DNA from: Isochrysis galbana
Taxonomy: Eukaryota > Haptophyta > Isochrysidales > Isochrysidaceae
Direction of reading: 5' to 3'
DNA: 64,000 nt
NCBI GenBank assembly: GCA_018136815.1
Contig: CM030941.1
Location: forward strand, 2,834,984-2,898,983
Part shown: positions 20,802 to 30,300 of the stretch, piece by piece
Layout of the letters: each line of letters starts with the position of its first letter
Numbering within the stretch: position 1 is the first letter of the stretch
Translations under genes and position numbers: made by a program
The notes under the pieces: model-generated
What the model was told of the DNA's origin: nothing
Databases searched by the model: none
What the model saw: only the letters and a program-made list of their open reading frames with translations

Positions 20802-21257
20802 ATGGGGAACGCCCCCGGGCGCGTCGATAGGAATGGCTTTGGAACGGGAAAGTACGAGGTGAACCTCCAGGACCCCAAGCAGGCATCTGCGAGGATGGGG
20901 TGCAAAATGACTATCTTTTCCGAGCCCCACTCCAAAGGCGTGAGCTCGACCATACACGGCCCGTCGGTAGACGACCCGCAAGCACAAGACAAGCGCCGTG
21001 AAGAAGTCGACCTGAAGGCGATCGGGTGGACGCACCCGGTGCGCTCGCTCCACGTCAAGTGCAGTGCGGACTCGGTGGAAACACCAACACAGCTGGCCCT
21101 CCGCTTCATCTTCGACAAAGTAATGCTGACCGCCTTGTTGGTCACGCTTGGGGTCGTCGCCGCGCTCGTGGCGGTGGTCGTCTTTGTCATCAGGACCGTG
21201 ACCAAGCGATTATCCACAGCGAATGCAAACTCAGGAGACTCCCCCTCCCCCCCATGA
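20802..21257 (+). CDS. Small membrane protein with N-terminal MG (virus-like island)
   Basis: 151 residues, no intron. The start MGNAPGRVDR places Gly2 and a small residue at position 6 region as in N-myristoylation signals, although the fit is only partial. Residues 1-100 are polar. Residues about 107-130 (VMLTALLVTLGVVAALVAVVVFVI) form one strong transmembrane helix, followed by a short basic then Ser/Pro tail. No homologue is recognised. It sits behind a TATA-containing segment shared with the preceding gene and 63 bp before the next gene, so it belongs to the compact island. Confidence 0.6.
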   Translation: MGNAPGRVDRNGFGTGKYEVNLQDPKQASARMGCKMTIFSEPHSKGVSSTIHGPSVDDPQAQDKRREEVDLKAIGWTHPVRSLHVKCSADSVETPTQLALRFIFDKVMLTALLVTLGVVAALVAVVVFVIRTVTKRLSTANANSGDSPSPP

Positions 21258-21320
21258 GGCAAGCGCATCGCGTTTGTTTCGAACCGAACGTTGGACTAAA
21301 AAAAGGGGCATATGGGTAAA

Positions 21321-21690
21321 TATGCCGTCGAAACGACTTTTGATTGCCCTCGCGGTGGTCGTCGCCACCGTGGTCGCCGCCACCGTCGTCGCGTTGGTAC
21401 TCACGAAGAAGCAGCCAGACAGATGCAAGGATGTGGATGGAGAGTGTGCAAACGATGGAGACTGTTGTCACGATCTCGTGTGCTCCGACCAAAAGTGCCG
21501 TACCGTCACACCGTGTGTCGAGAAAAGGGGGGGGTGCAGTTATGGCGACGAGTGCTGTGAAGGACTTGAGTGCAATGACGAGGGAGTGTGTGAGACGCCA
21601 TGCCGCGAGCCAGGGTCGGTGTGCCAAAGTAACTCGGAGTGCTGTGGTGAATACACGTGTCGTAGTGGTACCTGCAGATCTGATGACTGA
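21321..21690 (+). CDS. Membrane-anchored protein with three knottin-like repeats
   Basis: From MPSKRLL the protein has 122 residues: a basic start, one transmembrane helix at about 7-30, then three cysteine-rich repeats. Each has the pattern C-x6-C-x5/6-CC-x4-C-x3/4-C: CKDVDGECANDGDCC with LVCSDQKC, CVEKRGGCSYGDECC with LECNDEGVC, and CREPGSVCQSNSECC with YTCRSGTC. The adjacent CC pair and six cysteines per repeat are the signature of the inhibitor-cystine-knot fold, which occurs in many secreted defence, protease-inhibitor and receptor-binding domains. A type II topology with the repeats outside the membrane is likely. Met at 21321 is chosen because it directly precedes the membrane helix. 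No function is claimed. Confidence 0.72.
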
Positions 21691-21815
21691 TTGGCGAGCA
21701 CGGAACAAAGTGAAAGGCGCTCACGGAAGCTTTTTTCGTTTCGTGCTCATAAATGACACATAGAGACCTTGCCTTGTCGCTCCTTTACCATGGCTCTCCC
21801 ACACCTGAGACGGGA
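21671..21815 (+). repeat. Dispersed ~140-bp segment, inverted partner of 15826-15957
   Basis: Contains the last codons of the knottin gene, the 62-bp spacer and the first codons of the following gene. The same sequence occurs inverted beside the LRR fragment. It could be a shared intergenic or 3'-end element of the source genome of the island. Confidence 0.8.
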
Positions 21816-22388
21816 GACCCAGGTATACACGAGTTCGAAGAGCACTGGCGAAGGATTCTCGCCCCTGAACCCGGTGTCCAAAAGTACGCGACCCGTGACA
21901 ATGGCGGCGTGGGCTTTGTCGCGTCCGTTGCACAGCGCGATGACGGTAGGCACTTGGTCGATGTACACGGCGAAGCCTCGCATCACGCGTTCGTGTGCGA
22001 GGACATGTTTGTTGGCATCAGCCACCTCTGCCCATTGACTGTATTGTCAGGAGGGTACGACAGAGTGAACGAGCTCAATGAAGCAGGGAACTCTTTGCTC
22101 TTCTACATCGGCGACCTCAAGTACGTCTTCGTGGGCATCGAAGTGTTCGAATTTGAGGCCGTCGACGAGATCGTCGCATTCGTATCGCCTGTAGGAGCGA
22201 ACGACTTTCCGTATCCCTACGCCATCGATAAGACCGGTAGGCATTACCTCATGCTCGAAAAGAAGCAGGGGTACATTGACCCGTACCACAGCTTTTACGA
22301 CATCGAAAAGAAGTTCAAGCTGACACACGAGGAGTGCGGTATACATTCGATGCGCTCATTGAAGACGATCCTTTCAAGACAAGTGTGA
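21753..22388 (+). CDS. Protein resembling a family found in large algal DNA viruses
   Basis: 211 residues, intron-free. The C-terminal half carries NSLLFYIGDLKYVFVGIEVF, FEFEAVDEIVAFVSPVGAND and FPYPYAIDKTGRHYLMLEK. From memory, the combination of a YVFVG strand, F-x-SPVGxxDxPYPYAxD and YYLMxE is characteristic of small uncharacterised proteins of nucleocytoplasmic large DNA viruses and of their insertions in algal genomes; a database search would settle this. The first 20 residues lie in a segment repeated near the LRR fragment, so the native start could differ; the next in-frame Met is at about 22005. It lies 62 bp after the knottin gene on the same strand. Confidence 0.62.
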   Translation: MTHRDLALSLLYHGSPTPETGDPGIHEFEEHWRRILAPEPGVQKYATRDNGGVGFVASVAQRDDGRHLVDVHGEASHHAFVCEDMFVGISHLCPLTVLSGGYDRVNELNEAGNSLLFYIGDLKYVFVGIEVFEFEAVDEIVAFVSPVGANDFPYPYAIDKTGRHYLMLEKKQGYIDPYHSFYDIEKKFKLTHEECGIHSMRSLKTILSRQV

Positions 22389-22407
22389 GGAGAGGTCCAC
22401 GTCATGC

Positions 22408-23593
22408 GTGACGAGGAGGCCGCTGGAATTTTCATCGAGGGCGGGGGCACGCACTAGTAACCATGCATCCCCTTGCTCACAGGAGCGCCCTCATGGTGAG
22501 CTAGGCCCGGTGTCCGGTGTCCTAGGACCGAGCTTTTTTGTATTTGATGTTGCTCGGCCAGAGTCCCCACGGGAGGGGAAGAAACCCTGAGGGAAAGGAG
22601 ACCAAATGAAGGCAAGCCGCCTTTCAGAAAGATGTAAGATGTGCCGCCAAGTTTATTTTTCGGTGGTGACGTCGCCCACCTCGCAAAGGGGGATTCTACT
22701 CGTAGATCATAGGGGATTATACTCGTAGGTAGAGACCGGCGCCGCGCCCCCAAGCTTGCAGACCACTTGTAAAGAGGGCCCAAACTTGTGAGCATCTCAA
22801 GCATCCACCCAAACTTGCAATACAATTTGTACAAGTATTGCCCTAGCCCTAGTTCCTCCCCCACAGCGGGGGGAGGAGTGGAGAGAGGGGGGGGCTCGTG
22901 CCACCCCCATGGGAGAACCAAGTATAAACTTAGTTCGTGGCGGCTCGGTGAAGGGGCCCACATTCCGAATAGCAATTATTTGCGTGTCACATGCTTATGT
23001 GCACAAATCGGATCACACAACACAGCAACACTGATCCATGCACATGCACGTTCGCTCCCTAAGCAGGCCCCACAGCGCTATGCCCTGCGACGGTGAGCAA
23101 ATGGCACCACCATTCAGAGCGCACTACCCCACCGCACCGCCTAGTCAAGTGTGGATCACAGCATGCAGCAGCAAAGAATCAATTCAGCCAGCAATCAATG
23201 GTGGTCGACAACGCTGAGCAGCGCAATAATGCAACACGCCACAACAGCACGTGCGGTCACACAACGACACGCACCCACAATTCATTCTTCAACAACACAT
23301 CAGATGGCAAATTTACGACGCACAAAATGAAAGAAGCAGGCTAGGAAGAAGAGATAACGGTCGACATCGACACGCCGACGACGTAGCGCCAACGCCGTGA
23401 TCGCCTCGTGCATCTTGTCACAAAGCTCATCCATCGAGATCGCCTTACCAACCTATCAAATACAGCGACTAGTAGAACGGGCAGCCTATGGATGGATGCA
23501 AGGTTGTGCGACAAGGTTATCTGTAGGTCATTTGCATATCACGGAGATCACATTGCCGAAACCTCACACTCATTTCGATGGGGCTATTGGTGC
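22408..23593. other. Intergenic region with partial repeats
   Basis: No supported gene. At 22553-22624 a block (gagtccccacgggagggg ... gaaggcaagccgcct) recurs in the same orientation at 62930-62983. At 22850-22945 lies the 3' end of the SINE-like family described at 35382-36150, including a ccccatggg box and CAAGTATAAACTTAGTT. The stretch 22950-23590 shows no gene or repeat I can name. Confidence 0.55.
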
Positions 23594-26500
23594 TCAACCA
23601 CGAAAAGAGCCGAACCGGCGTGAAGGGCTGCGAGCGCTGGGAGCAACCGACGGCGGCGTGGGCTCGAAGAAGGCCTGCTCGTTCGCCTCCTTGTTGAGCT
23701 GAGCACTCAGATCGCCGTTGATGTACTGAAGGTGCTGGGTGTAGTTGTGTGTGAAATAGTCGGAGTCCTCGATGATCTCCTTGGTATAGACTTTCGTGCT
23801 GCCCTCCAAGGCCGCACTGATCTTGTCCTCAGTGGTTTGCTCAAGTTCCTCGTCCGCGTACTTAACCTCGTGTTTGGGCCCGACGGGCGCTGAGGCGACC
23901 TGTACCGTGTCAGGGAGGATTCGCAGCAGCCGGTCGATCTTGTCAACGATGGTGCTTGTCGCAGAGCCCGATTCGAGCTCATAGAGGATGCCGATGCAGT
24001 ACCGGTACACGCTGTTGGAGTCGTGCACCGGCCGAATAGTGAGCAGCTGAGGGAAGGACGTGCCGTTCTTGCGATAGTTGGTGATCTTCACGTGGCAGTC
24101 GACGCCTCGCCGGATCGCATCGATCATCACTGCGACGGACCATGGCTCCGTCGCCTGGCCCTGTAGGAAGCGACAGTTGCTTCCCAGCACCTCCACCTTG
24201 TCGTAGCCGGTCATCGTGAGGAAGGCGGGGTTGACGTAGCAAAGAGGGTTGCCGCTACGGGTCATCTCGGTCAGGCACATGCCAAAGGGGTAGTTGTTAG
24301 CGTACTGGACGAAACCGTAAAAGAAGCCGCGCATGTCTTCGGGCGCCGTGTAATGTCGCCACACGTAATCGTCGACCTTGTGGATCTTACTGGAGGAATC
24401 GCCGATAAGCTCATGCAACAGCGGCCTGCACTCCTTGGCCTGCAAGAAGTCAACCAGCGGGCCATCCGCCAGCTCATGAGCGGCCCTCTTCACACTGTTT
24501 TGCAAGTGCGCCATCGCCGCTTCCGCATTCAAGGGCGTGATACCCTCATACTTGGCGCAGATTTGCATTGCGGCCGCGCTCTGCTGATCTGGCGGCAGAC
24601 TCGCTAGTTGGAGAGTCATGGCGCACATCTCTAGCTTGAGGGCATCTTCGGGCGAGTGCTTCTTGAGGAATTCCGTGAAGGCGGTGATGGCACTGGGAGT
24701 GTTGAACATCGCCTCGATCGTCTCGTGGACGTCGTCGCTCCACGCCAAACGCGTGACCATCTCGAGCGTCCTGCCCCACTGCTTGAGCTGCTCCGCATCG
24801 CTGACCTCGGTGAGCGTCGTGCTGTACTTGCTCACCTGCAGCACCGACTCGAAGCGTTCGGGCAGCGTGCTCTTGATCTTATTGAAGAGCTTGCGGTCGG
24901 TGGGCGGAATTGTTTTGCCGCCGGTGAGGGAGCACTGCAGCCCAATCATGAAGCGGAACGCCCCCGTGTCATCGAACACTGGGTGCAGACCGAGGATCAA
25001 CTCGATCTCAGAGCCATCCTGACGCACATTGAGGATCTGTACCTCGGCGGCCGTCGCCCTGCGGATAGCGGCGGTGATTTGTCTGACGGCCGCGCCCTTG
25101 GTGCGCGAGCCTTGCAAGAAGCGGCAATTGCGGCCCACCATCTCATCGTACGTGTAGCCGGATAGGGCGCAGGCGGCGCTGTTGACGTAGGCTAGGGGCA
25201 GGCCGGGGACCTGCACGTCGACCAGCAGCACTGGGAGGGGGATCTGATCCGCCAGCTCCGAGAATCTGACGAGCCACGGCCCCGCTTTCGGGGGCTTGAG
25301 CTTGTTCGCCTTGGCAAACGACTGCAGCTGAGGGTCCACGCGAAAGCCAGACATGACGGAGCAGTGCTTGATGTGCTCCTCGTAGTTCGAATCGTAGTAG
25401 CCGGCTTCGTGGAGCCTGTCGCCTGTCGGCACCTGCGCACTGCCGGCGAGGGCGCTGAGCAGCTTGTCTTCCGTGCTCATGGCCGCCTCGTCTGCGGTCG
25501 CCTCAACGCGATGCTCCAGTCCGACCGGCTTTGACGCAACGCTGACCATCTTAGGGAGCATCCCCATGATGCGGTCGATCTTGGCGATGTTCTCCTTCAG
25601 GTTCTTGTCGTTGGCCTCGATCTCGAACTGCACTCCGATGGAGTAGCGGTACACGCTGTTCGAGTCGTGCACTGGCCGCAGTGAGAGCAGGTTGACAAAC
25701 ACCTCGCCGTTCTTGCGATAGTTTGTGATCTTGACGTGGCAGTCGACGCCGCGGCGGATCGTGTCCTGGATTACGGCCACGCTCGCCTGCTCCGTGCGCG
25801 AGCCCTGCAAGAAGCGGCAGTTGCGCCCCGTCACCTCGCGCCTGTCATAGCCAGTTGCTCGGCAGAAGGCGTCGTTGACGAAGCACAAGGAGTTGCCCGC
25901 CGCGTTCATGTCGCTCAAGACGATGGGCATGGGGTATGCCAGCGCGACGTTGACGAACGCGTGTAGCCAACCAGCCATGTCGGCGGGCACCGAATAGTCG
26001 GTCCACAAGTACCCGTCCGCTTTCTTGATCGAACCCGCCAAGGGCGCAGTGATCTCGCGGATGACGGGCAGGCTGGCAGGGTCCGCCGAAAACCGCGGCA
26101 GACTCTGGTAAGCGAGCACTGGCTCGACCAACTTTTCTTCCTGCTCGAGTATTCCTAGCACGCGTAATGCGTCGGGATCGGCCGGCTCCTGGCCAAAGTA
26201 GTCACGGAAGGCTTGGTGGAGCGGCGCGTACTGCTGGTCACGCGGCATCGGCTGAACCCTGGCTATATTCAGGCAGAGGTCGAGCATTTTGGCCTCCTGC
26301 GGCGCCGTGCTCTGCAGGAAGGCGCTGAAGGCGGCCATCGCCGACGGGCTCGACTTGAGGGTGCGAAAGCTCTGCGTCCAGTTGACGCTCCACAGCATCG
26401 GAGTCAGCTGTTTGAGCGCATCGGCCCACTGGGCCTGCTGGGCCTTGAGATCAACATTGCGTAGGCTCAAGCCAAACGGGAGTGGCTGGGTGACAGCATC

Positions 26501-27610
26501 GAACTTGGTGGGGAGCAACCCGAGCACCTTCTGGAAGAGCTTCATATCGGTGCCGGGCTTGGTCGGCTCGCACTGGAGGCCAATGCAATAGCGATACTCG
26601 CCGTGGCTATCGTGCACCGGGTGCAGCGCCAGCATGAGCTCGAACTCCTCGCCGCTCTTCTTGTAGTTGATGATTCTCACCGTCGCCGGCTGGGCGTTGC
26701 GGACCGCGTTGATGATGGTCAGCACGCTCGACCCCTCCGTGTGCTTGCCCTGCAAAAAGCGGCAGTTTCGCCCGATCATCTCGTCGACCGCGTAGCCCGT
26801 CAGCTCGGAGGCCAGCGGGGTGGCGTGGGTGATTGGCAGGCCTGGAAGCTTCATGTTGACGAGCAAGGCGGCCACGGGGAGCTGGTCGAGCAACTTGCAC
26901 ATGGTCCGCTGCCACACCAGGTTCTCAGGCATCTCGAGCTTGAGCTTCGCGCACATGCGCTTCAGATGCGCATCCGACGCTATGGCATCGCGCATCTCGG
27001 GCGTCGCCATCTGGAAGGCGTTGACGGAAGTGAGGTCGAAGCGCGGGACGATGACCTTCTTCGCATCCTTGGCGCTGCGCCCCACCTGTACCTCGCGCTC
27101 CAGCAGCTCGAGCCCCGACTTGTTGCTGCGGAAGCGGGGCGCCGTGCCCGAGTGCGAGACGACGGGAATGATCGGTGTGCTCGGCGTGAATACTCCCACG
27201 CTAGGTGTGACACCGGCGGCGGGCGTCGCGGCGGCGGTTGCCGTGCCGCCAACAGGGCCGGCGGTCCCCGGCCGTGATGCCCCGTGGCCAAACGAGCGTC
27301 GTACCGAGCGTCCCGAGTGCGGCACCTCAATGGGCGAGAGTCTCCGGCTGGTGGTGCCACTCCCAGGCGTCCCTGTTGCCGGAGAGAAGACGGGTGGAGG
27401 CCGCAGGAGGATCCCGTTTGTGTTTGGGCGAGCGAGAGGAGCGGGAGAAGCGCTTGAAGGAGGCTGCTTGGCTCCTGGGGCCTGGGCGAGGGCAATCGCG
27501 TTGAGCTTGTCCCTCACGAGGTTGGCCTCTGCCGTAGAGAGTCCGGGGGAGGAGCTGGGAGTAGAGGGAGGGAGAGGTGCTGGGCCGAGCTGCATGCCGC
27601 CGAGCAGCAT
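23594..27610 (-). CDS. Tandem LOV-RGS-LOV photoreceptor protein
   Basis: Single exon of 1338 residues from Met at 27610 (chosen because the frame further upstream is a translated GA/CT repeat). Residues 1-160 are disordered. Four LOV (flavin-binding PAS) domains are present at about 240-350, 555-665, 787-895 and 1103-1212, each with the photoadduct motif GxNCRFLQ (Cys283, 598, 829, 1146). Two helical regions, about 412-512 and 960-1065, resemble RGS domains, with AFSAFL ... LDLCLNIA and AFTEFL ... LEMCAMTL. LOV1 pairs with LOV3 and LOV2 with LOV4 by sequence, so the protein is a duplicated LOV-RGS-LOV module. LOV domains sense blue light through FMN; RGS domains accelerate GTP hydrolysis on G-alpha. 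No kinase, bZIP or other output domain is seen. The RGS call is less certain than the LOV call. Confidence 0.85.
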   Translation of the reverse strand: MLLGGMQLGPAPLPPSTPSSSPGLSTAEANLVRDKLNAIALAQAPGAKQPPSSASPAPLARPNTNGILLRPPPVFSPATGTPGSGTTSRRLSPIEVPHSGRSVRRSFGHGASRPGTAGPVGGTATAAATPAAGVTPSVGVFTPSTPIIPVVSHSGTAPRFRSNKSGLELLEREVQVGRSAKDAKKVIVPRFDLTSVNAFQMATPEMRDAIASDAHLKRMCAKLKLEMPENLVWQRTMCKLLDQLPVAALLVNMKLPGLPITHATPLASELTGYAVDEMIGRNCRFLQGKHTEGSSVLTIINAVRNAQPATVRIINYKKSGEEFELMLALHPVHDSHGEYRYCIGLQCEPTKPGTDMKLFQKVLGLLPTKFDAVTQPLPFGLSLRNVDLKAQQAQWADALKQLTPMLWSVNWTQSFRTLKSSPSAMAAFSAFLQSTAPQEAKMLDLCLNIARVQPMPRDQQYAPLHQAFRDYFGQEPADPDALRVLGILEQEEKLVEPVLAYQSLPRFSADPASLPVIREITAPLAGSIKKADGYLWTDYSVPADMAGWLHAFVNVALAYPMPIVLSDMNAAGNSLCFVNDAFCRATGYDRREVTGRNCRFLQGSRTEQASVAVIQDTIRRGVDCHVKITNYRKNGEVFVNLLSLRPVHDSNSVYRYSIGVQFEIEANDKNLKENIAKIDRIMGMLPKMVSVASKPVGLEHRVEATADEAAMSTEDKLLSALAGSAQVPTGDRLHEAGYYDSNYEEHIKHCSVMSGFRVDPQLQSFAKANKLKPPKAGPWLVRFSELADQIPLPVLLVDVQVPGLPLAYVNSAACALSGYTYDEMVGRNCRFLQGSRTKGAAVRQITAAIRRATAAEVQILNVRQDGSEIELILGLHPVFDDTGAFRFMIGLQCSLTGGKTIPPTDRKLFNKIKSTLPERFESVLQVSKYSTTLTEVSDAEQLKQWGRTLEMVTRLAWSDDVHETIEAMFNTPSAITAFTEFLKKHSPEDALKLEMCAMTLQLASLPPDQQSAAAMQICAKYEGITPLNAEAAMAHLQNSVKRAAHELADGPLVDFLQAKECRPLLHELIGDSSSKIHKVDDYVWRHYTAPEDMRGFFYGFVQYANNYPFGMCLTEMTRSGNPLCYVNPAFLTMTGYDKVEVLGSNCRFLQGQATEPWSVAVMIDAIRRGVDCHVKITNYRKNGTSFPQLLTIRPVHDSNSVYRYCIGILYELESGSATSTIVDKIDRLLRILPDTVQVASAPVGPKHEVKYADEELEQTTEDKISAALEGSTKVYTKEIIEDSDYFTHNYTQHLQYINGDLSAQLNKEANEQAFFEPTPPSVAPSARSPSRRFGSFRG

Positions 27611-27856
27611 GGGGGGGGGGCGAAGGGGAGAGAGAGGGAGAGAGGGAAAAGGGGGAGGAAGGGGGGAGAAGGGGGGAGGATGAGAGAGAGAGAAGAAGAA
27701 GCGTGGTGAAATAGATATGTGTGTGAATGGATGCAGGGAATTAAACCGGGGGTGGAGTGAGGGAGGGCAGGGAGAGAGGTGGGGGAGAGGGGAGAAAACG
27801 AGGACGAGGCAGAGAGAAGCGAGAAGCGCCGGCAAAGCGCGCCGAGCATGTTTCTT

Positions 27857-27914
<58 letters not shown>

Positions 27915-28104
27915 AGCGCACAGTATTGTAGTTGGACGAGACTTGCGGGGGAAGAGAGGAGTTTGGGGAGGAAGAGAGAGGGAAAAGGAGAAGTCTCGGG
28001 ACTTTCGTTGGAGAGGAGAGCTGCGTGGACACGCAGGGGGTGGAGAGAAGATTCAGCGAGCTTCCACACGCTTGTCGAACGAGAGAGGGAGAAGAGAGAG
28101 AGGG

Positions 28105-28136
<32 letters not shown>

Positions 28137-28325
28137 GAAGAAGGAGGAGACGACGAGAGGGAGGGAGGGAGGGAGAGAGAGAGAGAGAAGGTAGAGTTGG
28201 TAACGAGAGGGAGGGGGTCGAGGGAGGTCTTCCGTTACGGACAATCTCTCCGCCGCTCGCCTCCCGTCCGTAACGGAAGGCGGCGCGCCAGTGCCCCTTC
28301 CCCCCCGCCCCCCGACCCCCGCCCC

Positions 28326-28361
<36 letters not shown>

Positions 28362-28800
28362 AAAGAGCCCCAACCATCTCTCACTCTTCCCTTCCGGCGG
28401 ATCTCGAGCGAGTGGGGACGCGCCCGCGAGGCGCGCGCCCAGTCTATATCGAGAGATCGAGAGACTTTTGTAGTTCGTGTGGCCTCGTTGAGTAGGGAGA
28501 GAGAGAGAGAGAGGGGACGCGCCCAGTATGTGGATACTTTGTATTCAGCATACGGTCCCATTACTTTATGTTTGTCTTGAGCGTGGGCTCTTCTTGGTGG
28601 AGAGGGCGAGGAGAGAGAGACGGGAGAGAGAGAGAGATCCGCCCACCGCACGTGAAGGAGGGTGGGGGGCAGAGATGTGTGGCAAGCAAGGAGAGGGGCA
28701 GATTATGAGAAGGAAGGGCCCAGAGTACCGAGGAGTTCGGGAGGGGGCGGGGGCGGGGGCGGCGAGGGGCTCGCAACGACGCGAGAGTAGGGGAACCGAA
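27611..28800. repeat. 5' flank of the LOV gene with (GA)n microsatellites
   Basis: GA-dinucleotide arrays lie at 27859-27910, 28104-28132 and 28330-28358, with many shorter ones between. They produce long artefactual readings of LSLSLS or ERERER. A perfect 14-bp inverted repeat (CTTCCGTTACGGAC, 28229-28242, against 28266-28279) with a 23-base loop stands out about 620 bp upstream of the LOV start. No gene is supported. Confidence 0.8.
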
Positions 28801-29240
28801 CCCCCCCCCCCGCCCCCCGCCATGTGCCCGAGAGAGAGAAACCGGCGCGCCACTCCTCCGAGCGGCTCAGAGCCCCCCCCCCCCCCTTTCTCACTTCCCC
28901 CACCCGCCGCTTTCTCCCTTCCCCCCCCCCCCCCCCTTCTCCCTTTCCCCCTTCCCTTCCCCCCTCCCTCCCCCCCCCCCCCCCCCGCTTTCTCCCTTTC
29001 TCTCTCCTCCCCCCCCCCCCCTTTCCCCTTCCCTCTCCCCCCTTCCCTTTCCCCTCTTCTCCCCCCTCAGCGCTGGCGCGCCCAGCCACAGTCGCTCTTC
29101 CCATGCACCTCGATCCAAAGTCCAAAAGAGGCCGCAGTCTCAGATTGTCAATCTCAATCTCCTCAATCTCAATCTCAATCTCAATCTCATCCACAGTCTG
29201 GAGTGGGGAGGGGTACACATTCCGCTCTCGACTCCCCCGA
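28801..29240. repeat. C-homopolymer and short tandem repeat tract
   Basis: Runs of 10-18 C separated by short TTTCTCCCTTCCC linkers between about 28800 and 29070, then a (TCTCAA)n array at 29137-29190. At 29333-29361 a CGTCCTGT unit is repeated about four times. No coding potential; protein-like readings here are Pro runs. Confidence 0.85.
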
Positions 29241-29468
29241 ATCGTGTGCTTGATTTTGTTTAATCAACTACTACAACGCTAGCTATCATACCTATCGCCT
29301 ATGACCGACAACATATACTACTACTAACATAATCGTCCTGTCGTCCTGTCGTCCTGTCGTACCGGCACCGGCACGCCCTAGATGGAGGGCTGTGGGAGCG
29401 GCGGGGCGAGACCATGCCGAGCGCTCCCGCGCCCTCCTTATTCTCCTTCCTTCTGTCGCATACATCAT

Positions 29469-29651
29469 CCTAGATGGGAAATACGGTGCAGGGGCCTGCA
29501 AATACAGTCAAATACATATGTATTTGGCCTCCGGCCAAATACATTTCAAATACATTCGAGGCCTACAACCCAGGACACGCTTCAAATACAGCCAAATACA
29601 TATGTATTTGGTCTTTGGCCAAATACGGTAAATACGTATTTCCCATCTAGG
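29469..29651. mobile_element. 183-bp MITE with 16-bp terminal inverted repeats
   Basis: The ends CCTAGATGGGAAATAC and GTATTTCCCATCTAGG are perfect inverted repeats. The flanks tacatcat and ttcatcat agree at seven of eight positions, consistent with an 8-bp target-site duplication. The interior is a series of AAATACATATGTATTTGGCC palindromes and AAATAC repeats able to fold into hairpins. There is no coding capacity, so movement would depend on a transposase elsewhere. Confidence 0.75.
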
Positions 29652-29673
29652 TTCATCATTCATCCGCCTAGAT

Positions 29674-29850
29674 GATGCGATTTCCAGGCTCTTATCTCCA
29701 AGTCCGTCGCCGTGCGGCCACACGGTGAAGCTCAAGCACTTCTAGGTTGGTAGGGTTCGTCCCTGGCGACCTAGAAAGGTGTCGTTCCGTCAATTGTGGG
29801 ACATCAGTCGAATTGAGCTATCAAATGTCCATAGTTATTTATACAAATCT
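29674..29850 (+). repeat. Fragment of the LTR-like repeat family plus a second shared block
   Basis: 29674-29775 matches 44215-44320 and the complement of about 10900-11000. From 29775 to 29845 the sequence instead matches, inverted, the block at 46160-46232 (shared GACGGAACGACACC and GACATTTGATRGCTC). So two dispersed families meet here. Confidence 0.7.
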
Positions 29851-29930
29851 ACACTGTGCTTTTAAGGATTTATCTATTTTGGGCGACAGTGCAGTAGTCA
29901 CAGTGTCTCTTTCCTGACGAACCAGCGCGC

Positions 29931-30300
29931 CCCCGTGGAGACGCCGTGCGTGCGCATAGCAGCTTGTTTCTCTGCGGTTCACAATTACATAAACATGCAG
30001 TATAAGAGAGATCTCTCGCGGGGAGGGTGTGATGAGTTGCAATCATCCATGTGCACGCCGTGGATGCGCACGGCGCGATGTGCATCGGTTCCCCCCGCGG
30101 GGGCGCCGTGCGTGCGCATAGTAGCTTGTTTTGTTTCTCTGCGGTTCACAATTACATAAACATGCAGTATAAATAAGAGAGATCTCTCACGGGGAAGGGT
30201 GTGATGAGTTGCAATCACCCATGTGCACGCCGTGGATGCGCACGGCGCGATGTGCATCGGTTCCCCCGCGGGGGCGCCGTGCGTGCGCATAACAACTGTT
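29931..30300. repeat. Tandem repeat of a ~180-bp unit, about two copies
   Basis: Unit with gcttgtttctctgcggttca, CATGCAGTATAA, GAGAGATCTCTC, ATGAGTTGCAATCA, GTGCACGCCGTGGATGCGCA and a ccccgcggggGCGCCGTGCG end. The copies begin near 29931 and 30098 and a partial third near 30270. Each unit contains several short palindromes. No gene is supported in 29850-30520. Confidence 0.85.

Noticed and set aside
26603..27683. Plus-strand readings of 224 and 287 residues opposite the LOV protein
   Set aside because: Antisense shadows of a GC-rich gene with strong third-position bias.
27714..28580. 287-residue plus-strand reading rich in ERERER, opposite the LOV gene leader
   Set aside because: Translation of GA dinucleotide arrays, with no domain and no conservation signal.
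29931..30300. CRISPR-like array
   Set aside because: Whole ~180-bp units repeat in tandem without variable spacers, and the genome is eukaryotic.
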